Origin: Chloroflexota bacterium
Lineage (GTDB): Bacteria > Chloroflexota > Dehalococcoidia > UBA3495
Reading direction: 5' to 3'
Length of the DNA stretch: 25,220 bases
NCBI GenBank assembly: GCA_022563275.1
Contig: JADFNR010000033.1
Span: 1 to 25,220, forward strand
In this document: one piece after another, positions 1 through 6,321 of the stretch
How the letters are laid out: every line of letters begins with the position of its first letter
Numbering within the stretch: position 1 is the stretch's first letter
Notes under the pieces: generated by a model
What the model was told of the DNA's origin: nothing
The model's input: only the letters and a program-made list of their open reading frames with translations
The model's database searches: none
Position numbers and translations under genes: made by a program

Positions 1-601
1 GGCAGCTGCCGGGACCATTAAGAGATAGAGAGGACCGTTTAATTCCTGATAGCCACCAACACCGCGAAGCCCGCGTTTCAGGCCGAGTTCAACTCTAGTA
101 GAACTCCCCGTCTAGGCTATTTCATAGTGATTCCCCATGTGCGATGCAGACGAGCAACCAGTGGTTTTTGCAAATAATGAATACCAAACCCTCCCGGGTC
201 TCCACCTAACATCAACTCGCGCTGCGTGTGATAGCCGATTCCTAACACCTGGATCAGCTACAGATTAGCGTTAGCGAATCGCTGACAAACTATATGAAAC
301 CAGAAAAGACAAACCAGTTATAATCACCGGCTGGAGACCACTAGACAATCCCGGAAAGACGGCGATAGTACAACTTCAAATCCGTTATGCTTCTTGACGA
401 GCGGGGTTTCACTATTCGCGAACACCGTAAATTTTTCGGTGGCCTGGCGGGTCGGTAGTTAACTCGCAGGCAATCAAGGTATAAATAGGCAAGCAAGCGT
501 CTGGGTTATCAAAATCCGACGTCCTGCCTGGCATGGGGAACGTGCGGTTTTCCGACCCGATTCGTGCCTGAGTGCCGGGGGGAAAAGGCTCTCCTTAATG
601 G
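1..601. other. Non-coding stretch, no gene recognised
   Basis: All three plus frames entering from the left edge stop early; the longest, frame 3, stops near position 114 and resembles nothing I know. Stops are frequent on both strands. I see no rRNA or CRISPR. A TATAAT at 319-324 lacks a well-spaced -35 box (CTGACA at 282-287 is too far away). The segment ends at the tRNA 3' half. It may be decayed DNA or the edge of an integrated element. Confidence 0.5.
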
Positions 602-651
602 CCCGCTTTACACGCAGGCGGTCACAGGTTCGAGTCCTGTACCGCCCACCA
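602..651 (+). tRNA. 3' half of tRNA-Val (anticodon TAC), 5' half missing or decayed
   Basis: Positions 602-618 fold as an anticodon arm with loop TTTACAC, anticodon TAC (Val), and one C-A mismatch in the stem. Positions 619-623 are a five-base variable loop. Positions 624-640 form a perfect T arm (ACAGG, loop TTCGAGT, CCTGT). Positions 641-651 are the acceptor 3' strand ACCGCCC, discriminator A and encoded CCA. A 5' strand GGGCGGT is not found in place. Upstream, 577-583 would pair at only five of seven acceptor positions, and GCTC at 588-591 has no GAGC partner, so a cloverleaf cannot be completed. It is either a decayed tRNA or the tRNA-end copy left by an integrative element. It ends two bases before the bluB stop codon, convergent with it. 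Confidence 0.6.
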
Positions 652-652
652 T

Positions 653-1396
653 TTATTTGGTCAAGTCCGCTTGCGCCTCTTTTGTCTCAGCTAGAGCCCG
701 CCTGAATTCTCCCCAATCTCCCTCTGCCGAGCCCTCTTCCCAGCCGTCGAAGTGCACCAGGCCCGCAAGTTCCATCCGGCCGCGCCAGCCCGCAGTCTGC
801 AGGACCGGCTCCGGGGGGAACTCCACCGGGTAGCCCAGACACAGGTAGGCCACCGGTATCACGTGGTGCGGTATGCCCAATATCCGTCTTAGCTGAGGCT
901 GCTTCAAGATGCTGACCCAGCCGACGCCGACCCCCTCGGCCCGGGCCGCCAACCAAAGGTTCTGCACGGCGCAGCAGGTGGAGTATAGGTCGGTTTCCTG
1001 TGCCGAGTTGCGTCCCAGAACCACTTCGGCCCGGGTTGGGTCGCAGGTGACGCAAACGTTAACCGCCGACTCCAAGATCCCTTCCAGCTTCAACGATAGA
1101 TAATGAGAACGCCGTGGCTCGTCAAAGAAACTGGACGCCGCCTGGCGCTCCCGGTCGAAAAGGTTCTTGACCTTTTGGCGGACGCCTAAATCCCGGACCA
1201 TGATGAAATCCCACGGCTGCATGAAACCGACAGACGGGCCATGGTGGGCCGCGCGGATTATCCGGGCCAGGACCTCCGGTGGGATGGGGCCACTCTTGAA
1301 TGTCCGTATGTCCCGCCGCGTATATATCGCGCGGTAAAGCCCGCGTTGCTCCTCCTGGGAGAATTCATGTGTCTGCAACGGCGATTTCGATGCCAT
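653..1396 (-). CDS. bluB: 5,6-dimethylbenzimidazole synthase (BluB)
   Basis: The 247-residue product is a nitroreductase-fold flavoenzyme that breaks down reduced FMN with O2 to give 5,6-dimethylbenzimidazole, the lower ligand of cobalamin. Family signatures include YTRRDIRTF near residues 25-33, AAHHGPSVGFMQPWDF around 49-64, CVTCDPTR at 115-122, and VQNLWLAARAEGVGVGWVSI at 144-163. Asp29 and Ser162 appear to match the catalytically important Asp32 and Ser167 of Sinorhizobium BluB. The closing GWR and LV..D.W segments are also typical, and the length fits. The start is supported by GGAG eight bases upstream on the minus strand. It is the only minus-strand gene here and is preceded by a cobalamin riboswitch and terminator, so expression should fall when B12 is plentiful. 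The family call is firm; other cobalamin genes are not visible in the window. Confidence 0.95.
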   Translation of the reverse strand: MASKSPLQTHEFSQEEQRGLYRAIYTRRDIRTFKSGPIPPEVLARIIRAAHHGPSVGFMQPWDFIMVRDLGVRQKVKNLFDRERQAASSFFDEPRRSHYLSLKLEGILESAVNVCVTCDPTRAEVVLGRNSAQETDLYSTCCAVQNLWLAARAEGVGVGWVSILKQPQLRRILGIPHHVIPVAYLCLGYPVEFPPEPVLQTAGWRGRMELAGLVHFDGWEEGSAEGDWGEFRRALAETKEAQADLTK

Positions 1397-1456
1397 CGTT
1401 CCCTACTCCAAAATGTCCATACCAAAATATCTATAAAGGCAGGACAGCCAAAATAA

Positions 1457-1486
1457 AAAGCCTCCGTCTCTGAGGACAAAGGCTTT
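1457..1486 (-). terminator. Riboswitch-associated intrinsic terminator upstream of bluB
   Basis: Read on the minus strand, AAAGCCT (1480-1486) pairs with AGGCTTT (1457-1463), and transcription then runs into a T-rich tract (TTTTTATTTT, 1451-1460). It lies between the cobalamin aptamer and the bluB start, where an expression-platform terminator is expected. B12 binding would then favour termination before bluB. Confidence 0.75.
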
Positions 1487-1505
1487 GGCAATCAACGCTG
1501 CCCGC

Positions 1506-1559
1506 TTGATCCACGAAGCGGCAATGCTAGCGCGGCAGGTCTACTGACTCGTGGATCAA
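1506..1559 (-). repeat. Perfect 11-base inverted repeat enclosing the B12 box
   Basis: TTGATCCACGA (1506-1516) and TCGTGGATCAA (1549-1559) are exact reverse complements separated by 32 bases that contain the B12 box. In the minus-strand RNA they can form an 11-pair stem. This stem could be part of the expression platform, competing with or stabilising the ligand-bound fold. Confidence 0.6.
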
Positions 1560-1712
1560 CATCCTTCGGCGCCTTCCCGTCCCGATTTACCGGGGCAGTG
1601 ACTGGCTTACGCCGTGCCCAAGGACTCCCCAATTACAGTGGCGGGCCCGTGCCGGAGTTCCACCGGCTTTCCTATTCTTCCCGACGTTGTTTCTGCCTTC
1701 AGGTAGAAATCA
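1520..1712 (-). promoter_or_regulatory. Cobalamin (B12) riboswitch controlling bluB
   Basis: On the minus strand the leader reads in order: GGAAAGCCGGTGGAACTCCGG (P3 arm, around 1640-1672), GGGCCCGCCACTGT, GGAGTCC, GGGCACGGCGTAAGCCAGTC, ACTGCCCCGGTAAATCGGGA, and finally GAGTCAGTAGACCTGCC (1534-1550). The last is a close match to the B12-box consensus AGYCAGRAGACCTGCC. Order and spacing match the cobalamin riboswitch class. Boundaries are approximate because the P1 helix was not folded. It lies upstream of a B12-pathway gene, as expected. Confidence 0.93.
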
Positions 1713-1749
1713 CATCGGGACACCGCGCGCTATTCTGTTTCCGTTGGCA

Positions 1750-1778
1750 AGGTTAGGTCATGACCAACCGAAAGTCAA
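1750..1778 (-). promoter_or_regulatory. Candidate sigma70-type promoter for the riboswitch-bluB transcript
   Basis: On the minus strand, TTGACT (1773-1778) is followed after 17 bases by TAACCT (1750-1755). The -35 box is good and the -10 box is weak. The position, about 40 bases before the start of the aptamer, is right for the leader. This is pattern matching only. Confidence 0.3.
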
Positions 1779-2358
1779 CGATTATGACGGCATCGCTCGG
1801 GCTTTTGATCCGGCCTCGCTTCCTGATCCAATCGGCCTGGCCAACACTTCCACAGCCCGAAGTTCTGACCCAGCTGGTCCACTGAACTGACCCTCTGAGA
1901 GCCGCTAAATAGGTAGGTTTTGCGCCATCTCCCCGGTCCATTAAGTGCTTGGAGCCCCCTTAGCTTGGTGAGAGCATAACTCGGAGCGGACATGCAGGAC
2001 AGTGTCTCTCGCTTCCGCCGCAGACACCAAGGTGACCGGCCGGGGTTCTGGACCCACACGACCCGGATCAGCCATTCGGATACCGGCTCCGACCGAGATA
2101 GATATCACCACACGGCGCCGGGTACACATGGAACCAACCATTGTGTGCCCGGTTAAGCGGTCGAGCCGCTCTCGGTAGACCCGGATTCATAACACCAAGG
2201 GGCGGCAGATTGGCAACGCGCCAAACCGGAATCAACGTGAAGATTGGGGGTATTTTATCGATCCACCTGTATAGATAGGTATCGCTGAGTAACTCGTTTT
2301 TTGAACGGCCGCCGGTCAGGCCAACACAGGTAAATCGCAGGAGGAATATTACTTAATC
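1779..2358. other. Intergenic stretch upstream of the chemotaxis cluster
   Basis: I find no convincing gene on either strand; the short open frames here have no recognisable sequence or ribosome site. The stretch should hold the promoter of the plus-strand cluster, but no box pair with good spacing stands out (TTGGGG at 2244-2249 and TATAGA at 2270-2275 are 20 bases apart). AGGAGG at 2339-2344 is the ribosome site of the next gene. Confidence 0.5.
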
Positions 2359-3963
2359 ATGGCAAAACAAACAACAATGGACGAACGCACGATCCGGACC
2401 CGATTGGATTTCCTTGGATTCACCAGTTCCGATGCGGAATTGCTCCGGTCAATGAAACCGTGGGCCGACCAAGCTATCAACGGATTCGTCAAAGAGTTCT
2501 ACGACTACCAATTCAAAGACCCGGAATTTGCCAGTATCATCCGTTCCAACGGCGCCACCCAGGACGGTCTGGAGGGCGCGCAGGCCGGCTACGCCCGGAT
2601 GCTGTTCGACGGTTACCCAGACATGGGTTATGTGAACCGCCGGATGGCGATCGGCGAACTCCACGCTCGGATCAACATCACTCCCCAGTGGTACATCACT
2701 TCGTACCACTTCTATTTCGAGATGTTTTACCCACGGGTCCGTGAAGAGGCTGGGGAGAAGGCGGACCAAGCGGTAAGCGCGGTGAACAAACTGCTCAACT
2801 TTGACCAAGCCCTGATCATGGACACCTACATCAACGGCCTGATGGACCAGATGCGCGGCTTGGTGACCCAGGTAGCCAGCACCGCGGTGAGCCTTGCCGA
2901 GGCCAGTGGACAACTTTCCACCACGGCGGAGCAGGCGGGGCAGGCGGTGCAAGGCATCGCCACCACCAGCCAAGTGGTTGCCCGCGCCTCCGAGGAGCAA
3001 GCGGTCAAGTCCACCGAGGTCACCAATGGCATGGGCCAACTGTCCCGCGCCATAGAGCAGGTTGCCCAGGGTAGCCAGCAACAGGCCAGCGCCGTTGAGC
3101 AGGCCGCGGCCATAGTGAACCAGGTTTCCACCGCCACCCAAGAAGTAGCCCGGAACGCCCAGTCCGCGGCCGAGGGTTCTAGGCTGGCCAACGAGGCAGC
3201 CACCGCCGGTAGTCAGATGGTCGAGAAGACCCTGGCGGGCATGGACAAGATAAAGAACGCCGTTGACACGGCTTCCCAACGGATCTCCGGGCTGGGTGAT
3301 CAGTCCGCGGAGATCGGCAAAATCGTATCGGTGATTGATGACATCGCCGCTCAGACCAATCTGCTAGCGCTGAACGCAGCGATCGAAGCGGCCAGGGCCG
3401 GTGAGCAAGGCCGCGGATTCGCGGTTGTGGCCGACGAAGTCAGGAAACTGGCTGAACGGGTTACCAACGCCACCAAGGAGATCGCCAACCTGGTCGACGG
3501 TGTTCAGAAGGGTGTCGATGATTCCATCAAGGCGACTGAAGAAGGCGCCAGGGAAGTCGAGGAAGGTTCTGCCCTGGCGCAGGAAGCCGGGAACGCCCTG
3601 GCCCAGATCTTGGAGGCGGTCTCGACCGTTTCAACCCAGGTCGAACAGATCTCCGCCGCCGCCGAGCAGGTTAGCGCCTCCAGCGACGAAATGGTGAAGA
3701 CCATCGACAGCGTCAGCACCGTGGTCGAGCAAAACTCGGCCGCCACCGAACAGATGGCCGCCAGCAGCACCCAGGTCAATGAGGCCGTTGACACCATCTC
3801 CAAGAGCATCGAAGAAAGCAGCGCATCCATCCAGGAGATGTCAGCTTCTTCCGAGGAAATGACCGCCCAGGTGGAAGAGGTCGTCACAGCCGCCCAGCAA
3901 ATGGACAATTTGGCCCAGGACCTGCGCACCGCCGTCGACTCGTTCCAGATGGACGAAGCTTAA
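2359..3963 (+). CDS. Globin-coupled methyl-accepting chemotaxis receptor (HemAT type)
   Basis: A 534-residue soluble chemoreceptor with no membrane segment. Residues about 8-165 are a protoglobin sensor domain. His102 in [14 protein letters not shown] is the likely proximal heme ligand, as in HemAT and globin-coupled sensors. Residues about 165-530 form the long coiled-coil MCP signalling rod, with the conserved hairpin tip ([20 protein letters not shown] and the following [18 protein letters not shown]) at about 330-370. Gln/Glu/Ala-rich heptads on both sides offer possible methylation sites. It should bind O2 or another diatomic gas and modulate CheA through CheW. An AGGAGG site lies 14 bases before the ATG, slightly long; ATG at 2377 is an alternative. 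As the first gene of the cluster it is the likely dedicated input for the che genes behind it. The ligand cannot be read from sequence. Confidence 0.94.
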   Translation: MAKQTTMDERTIRTRLDFLGFTSSDAELLRSMKPWADQAINGFVKEFYDYQFKDPEFASIIRSNGATQDGLEGAQAGYARMLFDGYPDMGYVNRRMAIGELHARINITPQWYITSYHFYFEMFYPRVREEAGEKADQAVSAVNKLLNFDQALIMDTYINGLMDQMRGLVTQVASTAVSLAEASGQLSTTAEQAGQAVQGIATTSQVVARASEEQAVKSTEVTNGMGQLSRAIEQVAQGSQQQASAVEQAAAIVNQVSTATQEVARNAQSAAEGSRLANEAATAGSQMVEKTLAGMDKIKNAVDTASQRISGLGDQSAEIGKIVSVIDDIAAQTNLLALNAAIEAARAGEQGRGFAVVADEVRKLAERVTNATKEIANLVDGVQKGVDDSIKATEEGAREVEEGSALAQEAGNALAQILEAVSTVSTQVEQISAAAEQVSASSDEMVKTIDSVSTVVEQNSAATEQMAASSTQVNEAVDTISKSIEESSASIQEMSASSEEMTAQVEEVVTAAQQMDNLAQDLRTAVDSFQMDEA

Positions 3964-3996
3964 TCTCAGCGATTCAACCGGCAAACCACAAAACCG

Positions 3997-4026
3997 GGAG
4001 GCCAGAGCTGGGCAGCTTTGGCCTCC
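3997..4026 (+). other. Hairpin between the receptor gene and hemA
   Basis: GGAGGCCA (3997-4004) pairs with TGGCCTCC (4019-4026), with an inner AGCT/AGCT pairing (4006-4009 and 4014-4017). It is followed by ATTAAAA rather than a T run, so it is probably a weak terminator or a processing or stability element that sets receptor mRNA apart from the downstream genes. Confidence 0.45.
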
Positions 4027-4103
4027 ATTAAAATCAGCCGGTCCAAACAACCGGCGGAACCGCCCGAAATAGTGCCACTTAGAACGTTAAAGGACTGAAA
4101 AAG

Positions 4104-5513
4104 ATGGCCCACATATCCTCCTTTAAAAAGGAGGGTCCGGAAGTAAACGGCGGACATGGATCGCTGACCGGATCAGAAATAAACAACAGAAACGCACGAT
4201 TCGTGCTTGTGGGACTGAACCACAGATCGGCCCCATTGGAGGTCCGCCGGCAGCTCTCGTTTCCCAAGGACCTGTTGCCGGCTGCCCTGCAACAGTTAAG
4301 GAGCGATGTGAGTGGTGGGGTGATACTCTCCACCTGCAGCCGGACCGAGGTCTACACGATGGGCCACGATCCAGAGCGCAGCGCCCGCCGGATCATGGAT
4401 TTCCTGCACCGGTTCCACGGGTTGGACCTGGGTTTCGCCGAGCCATACCTGTATACCCGGACCGGCAACGCCGCCGCCAGCCATCTGTTCAACGTGGCGG
4501 CCGGGCTGGACTCGGTGGTCCTAGGAGAATGGCAGATCCTGGACCAGGTGCGGCACGCATTGAAGGCAGCCGCAAACCAGAACCAAGGCGCCGCCCTGCC
4601 CGCTTCTCTGTACCGGCTCTTCCACGGAGCGGTGGAGACCGGCCGCGAAGCGCGGGAAGAGACCGGGTTTGGGGAAATTGGCGCCCATCTGGGACAGGCG
4701 GTGGCCCGTTGCGCCGAAGCGACTTTGGGCGGCCTTGCCGGCGCCCGCGTGCTCATCATTGGCGCGGGGGAAATCGCCAAGTTAACTGCGCAGGCATTTT
4801 CTGACGCTGGAGTCGACCGCATGACCATTGCCAACCGCAGCATGGAGCGCGGTCAGCGTTTGGCCGGCGAGGTGGGTGGCGTCGCCGTTGCCAGTGTTGA
4901 AATCCCCCAGGTATTGGGACAAGCGGACATCGTTGTCTCCGCGACCGGGGCTCCCTATTTCACCGTAACCAAACAAATGGTGGCGGATGCTGGGAGACAC
5001 GACCCTGGCGGAGCATTGTTTATCGCCGATCTGGCGGTCCCTCCCGACGTTGACCCTCAGGTGGCAACGCTGGAGAACGTACGATTCTTCGACATCGAAC
5101 AGATACAGCGGTCTGCGGCGGAAATATCGGACGACTCCGGAAACGAAGCCGCTGCGGCCGCCAATATAACCAAAGTAGGTCTGGCCCGGTTCAATAACTG
5201 GCTGGACTCACTGGACGCGGCCCCTCACATTCGAAAGCTGCAACAGCGGGCCGAGCGCATCAGGCAACAGGAACTTGGAAAGTCCCTGCGTAAGCTGACC
5301 GGTATCACAGACGATCAAATTGCGGCCATCGACGCGCTCACCCGCTCGATCGTTAAAAAGCTGCTCCATGAGCCCATCCAGGCCCTCAAGGAGTCGGCTG
5401 GTAAATACGAACCTAGGGGCCATGCCCTGGTCTCTTCAGCGGGACCACTCCCCCCAGAGGATCTGGGGCATGAAAACCTGAGTTCAGATGAGGTTATTCC
5501 CCTCGGCCGGTGA
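4104..5513 (+). CDS. hemA: Glutamyl-tRNA reductase
   Basis: The 469-residue product matches glutamyl-tRNA reductase, which reduces glutamyl-tRNA to glutamate-1-semialdehyde with NADPH, the first step of C5 heme and cobalamin precursor synthesis. The N-terminal catalytic domain has GLNHRSAP (37-44) and LSTCSRTE with catalytic Cys78. AAGLDSVVLGEWQIL (132-146) follows. The NADPH domain has GAGEIAK (220-226) and ANRS (243-246). The dimerisation helix near the end has IDALTRSIVKKLLHEPIQALK. Several consensus positions differ: CNRTE is CSRTE, GExQILGQV is GEWQILDQV, and the region after AR.ET is atypical. About 30 extra residues precede the usual start, with a poor ribosome site at the chosen ATG. 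Its place inside a che cluster, right behind a heme-binding receptor, is unusual. It could be the main enzyme or a specialised paralogue. Confidence 0.9.
   Translation: MAHISSFKKEGPEVNGGHGSLTGSEINNRNARFVLVGLNHRSAPLEVRRQLSFPKDLLPAALQQLRSDVSGGVILSTCSRTEVYTMGHDPERSARRIMDFLHRFHGLDLGFAEPYLYTRTGNAAASHLFNVAAGLDSVVLGEWQILDQVRHALKAAANQNQGAALPASLYRLFHGAVETGREAREETGFGEIGAHLGQAVARCAEATLGGLAGARVLIIGAGEIAKLTAQAFSDAGVDRMTIANRSMERGQRLAGEVGGVAVASVEIPQVLGQADIVVSATGAPYFTVTKQMVADAGRHDPGGALFIADLAVPPDVDPQVATLENVRFFDIEQIQRSAAEISDDSGNEAAAAANITKVGLARFNNWLDSLDAAPHIRKLQQRAERIRQQELGKSLRKLTGITDDQIAAIDALTRSIVKKLLHEPIQALKESAGKYEPRGHALVSSAGPLPPEDLGHENLSSDEVIPLGR
4117..4134 (+). repeat. Self-complementary Shine-Dalgarno-like hairpin in the hemA start region
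   Basis: CCTCCTTT (4117-4124) and AAAGGAGG (4127-4134) are perfect reverse complements with a two-base AA spacer, lying at codons 5-11 of the annotated hemA. AAAGGAGG is an ideal 16S anti-SD complement, but no ATG, GTG or TTG follows in frame at ribosome-site spacing (the nearest in-frame GTG is at 4203). Confidence 0.6.
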
Positions 5514-5708
5514 GACTGTCTCGGTTACCGCCTGAGGGTGGGCCCATGGCATCTCGGCCAACAGCCGAAGGACGGCAGCGAAGCGGAACAATGGGATCGA
5601 TCCCGGTCCCGGACTCCGCTTTGAACAAATAGCGGCGGCGTCAGGAGTGCAATCCCGGGCGCCGCAACGGGTCAGAAAAGAACTCACACAACAAGAGGTG
5701 ACAAGGCA

Positions 5709-6278
5709 ATGGTGATGGACAATTCGGTAACGGCAATGCAAGGCGATGATGAACGGCAGTTAGTCGTATTCGACCTGGCCTCAGAGGCCTACGGGGTGAA
5801 CATTGGGACTGTGCGGGAGATCATCCGCATGCAGGAGATAACCCAGGTACCTAGGACTCCGGATTATGTGGAAGGAGTCATCAACCTACGGGGCAAGGTC
5901 ATCCCTGTGATAGACATGCGGAAACGGTTTGGTTTTCCGGTGGCGGAGCACACTAAGGACACCCGGATCGTGGTGATTGACATCGGCGGCGCAGATATCG
6001 GCGCAACGGTGGACGCGGTGACCGAGGTCCTCCGGCTTGGCGCCGACTCCATCGAGCCGCCCTCGGCTGTGATAACCACATCCGACTCTGACTACATACT
6101 GGGAATCGCCAAGCTGGAGACCCGGCTGATCATACTACTAGACCTTCAGCGGGCGCTGGCGGTCGAAGCCATGGCATCCGACCAACGGGCGGAAACCAGT
6201 GGCAGGAGAGATGCGACTTCCAAGCCCGATGCCGTTGTTGAAGAACAGCCGGAGCAAGAGCTTCAGGCTGCCGCCTAA
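5709..6278 (+). CDS. cheW: Chemotaxis coupling protein CheW
   Basis: CheW links chemoreceptors to the P5 domain of CheA in the core signalling array. The 189-residue product has the two-subdomain SH3-like fold pattern: LVVFDLASEAYGVNI (about 18-32), VREIIRM, VEGVINLRGKVIPVIDMRKRFG (54-75), TRIVVID, and LGIAKLETRLIILLDLQRAL towards residue 150. About 40 polar residues rich in Glu, Ala and Arg follow, a C-terminal tail longer than usual and probably disordered. AGAGGTG lies upstream; ATG at 5709 and at 5715 both fit it. It starts 195 bases after hemA and sits 43 bases before cheA. Confidence 0.95.
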   Translation: MVMDNSVTAMQGDDERQLVVFDLASEAYGVNIGTVREIIRMQEITQVPRTPDYVEGVINLRGKVIPVIDMRKRFGFPVAEHTKDTRIVVIDIGGADIGATVDAVTEVLRLGADSIEPPSAVITTSDSDYILGIAKLETRLIILLDLQRALAVEAMASDQRAETSGRRDATSKPDAVVEEQPEQELQAAA

Positions 6279-6321
6279 ACAGCTCAGCGAACAAAGAAGT
6301 CACTAACATTGAGGCGAAATC

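Noticed and set aside
449..456. GGGTCGGT as a displaced 5' half of the tRNA, with an intron between
   Set aside because: It has one extra base against the needed GGGCGGT, no D arm follows, and bacterial tRNA introns normally lie in the anticodon loop, which is uninterrupted here.
564..833. Small plus-strand frame across the tRNA remnant and the end of bluB
   Set aside because: It translates the tRNA sequence (GSSPVPPT is typical of a read-through T arm) and then bluB antisense; no independent support.
1258..1491. Minus-strand frame overlapping the bluB start and riboswitch terminator
   Set aside because: It runs through the terminator and out of frame through bluB, with no ribosome site or family match.
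2244..2275. Promoter boxes TTGGGG and TATAGA before the globin receptor
   Set aside because: The spacer of 20 bases is too long and the -35 box is poor.
2449..3279. Open frame of 276 codons antisense to the globin receptor
   Set aside because: Repetitive Gly/Leu-rich translation produced by the MCP heptad codons; the plus-strand gene is unambiguous.
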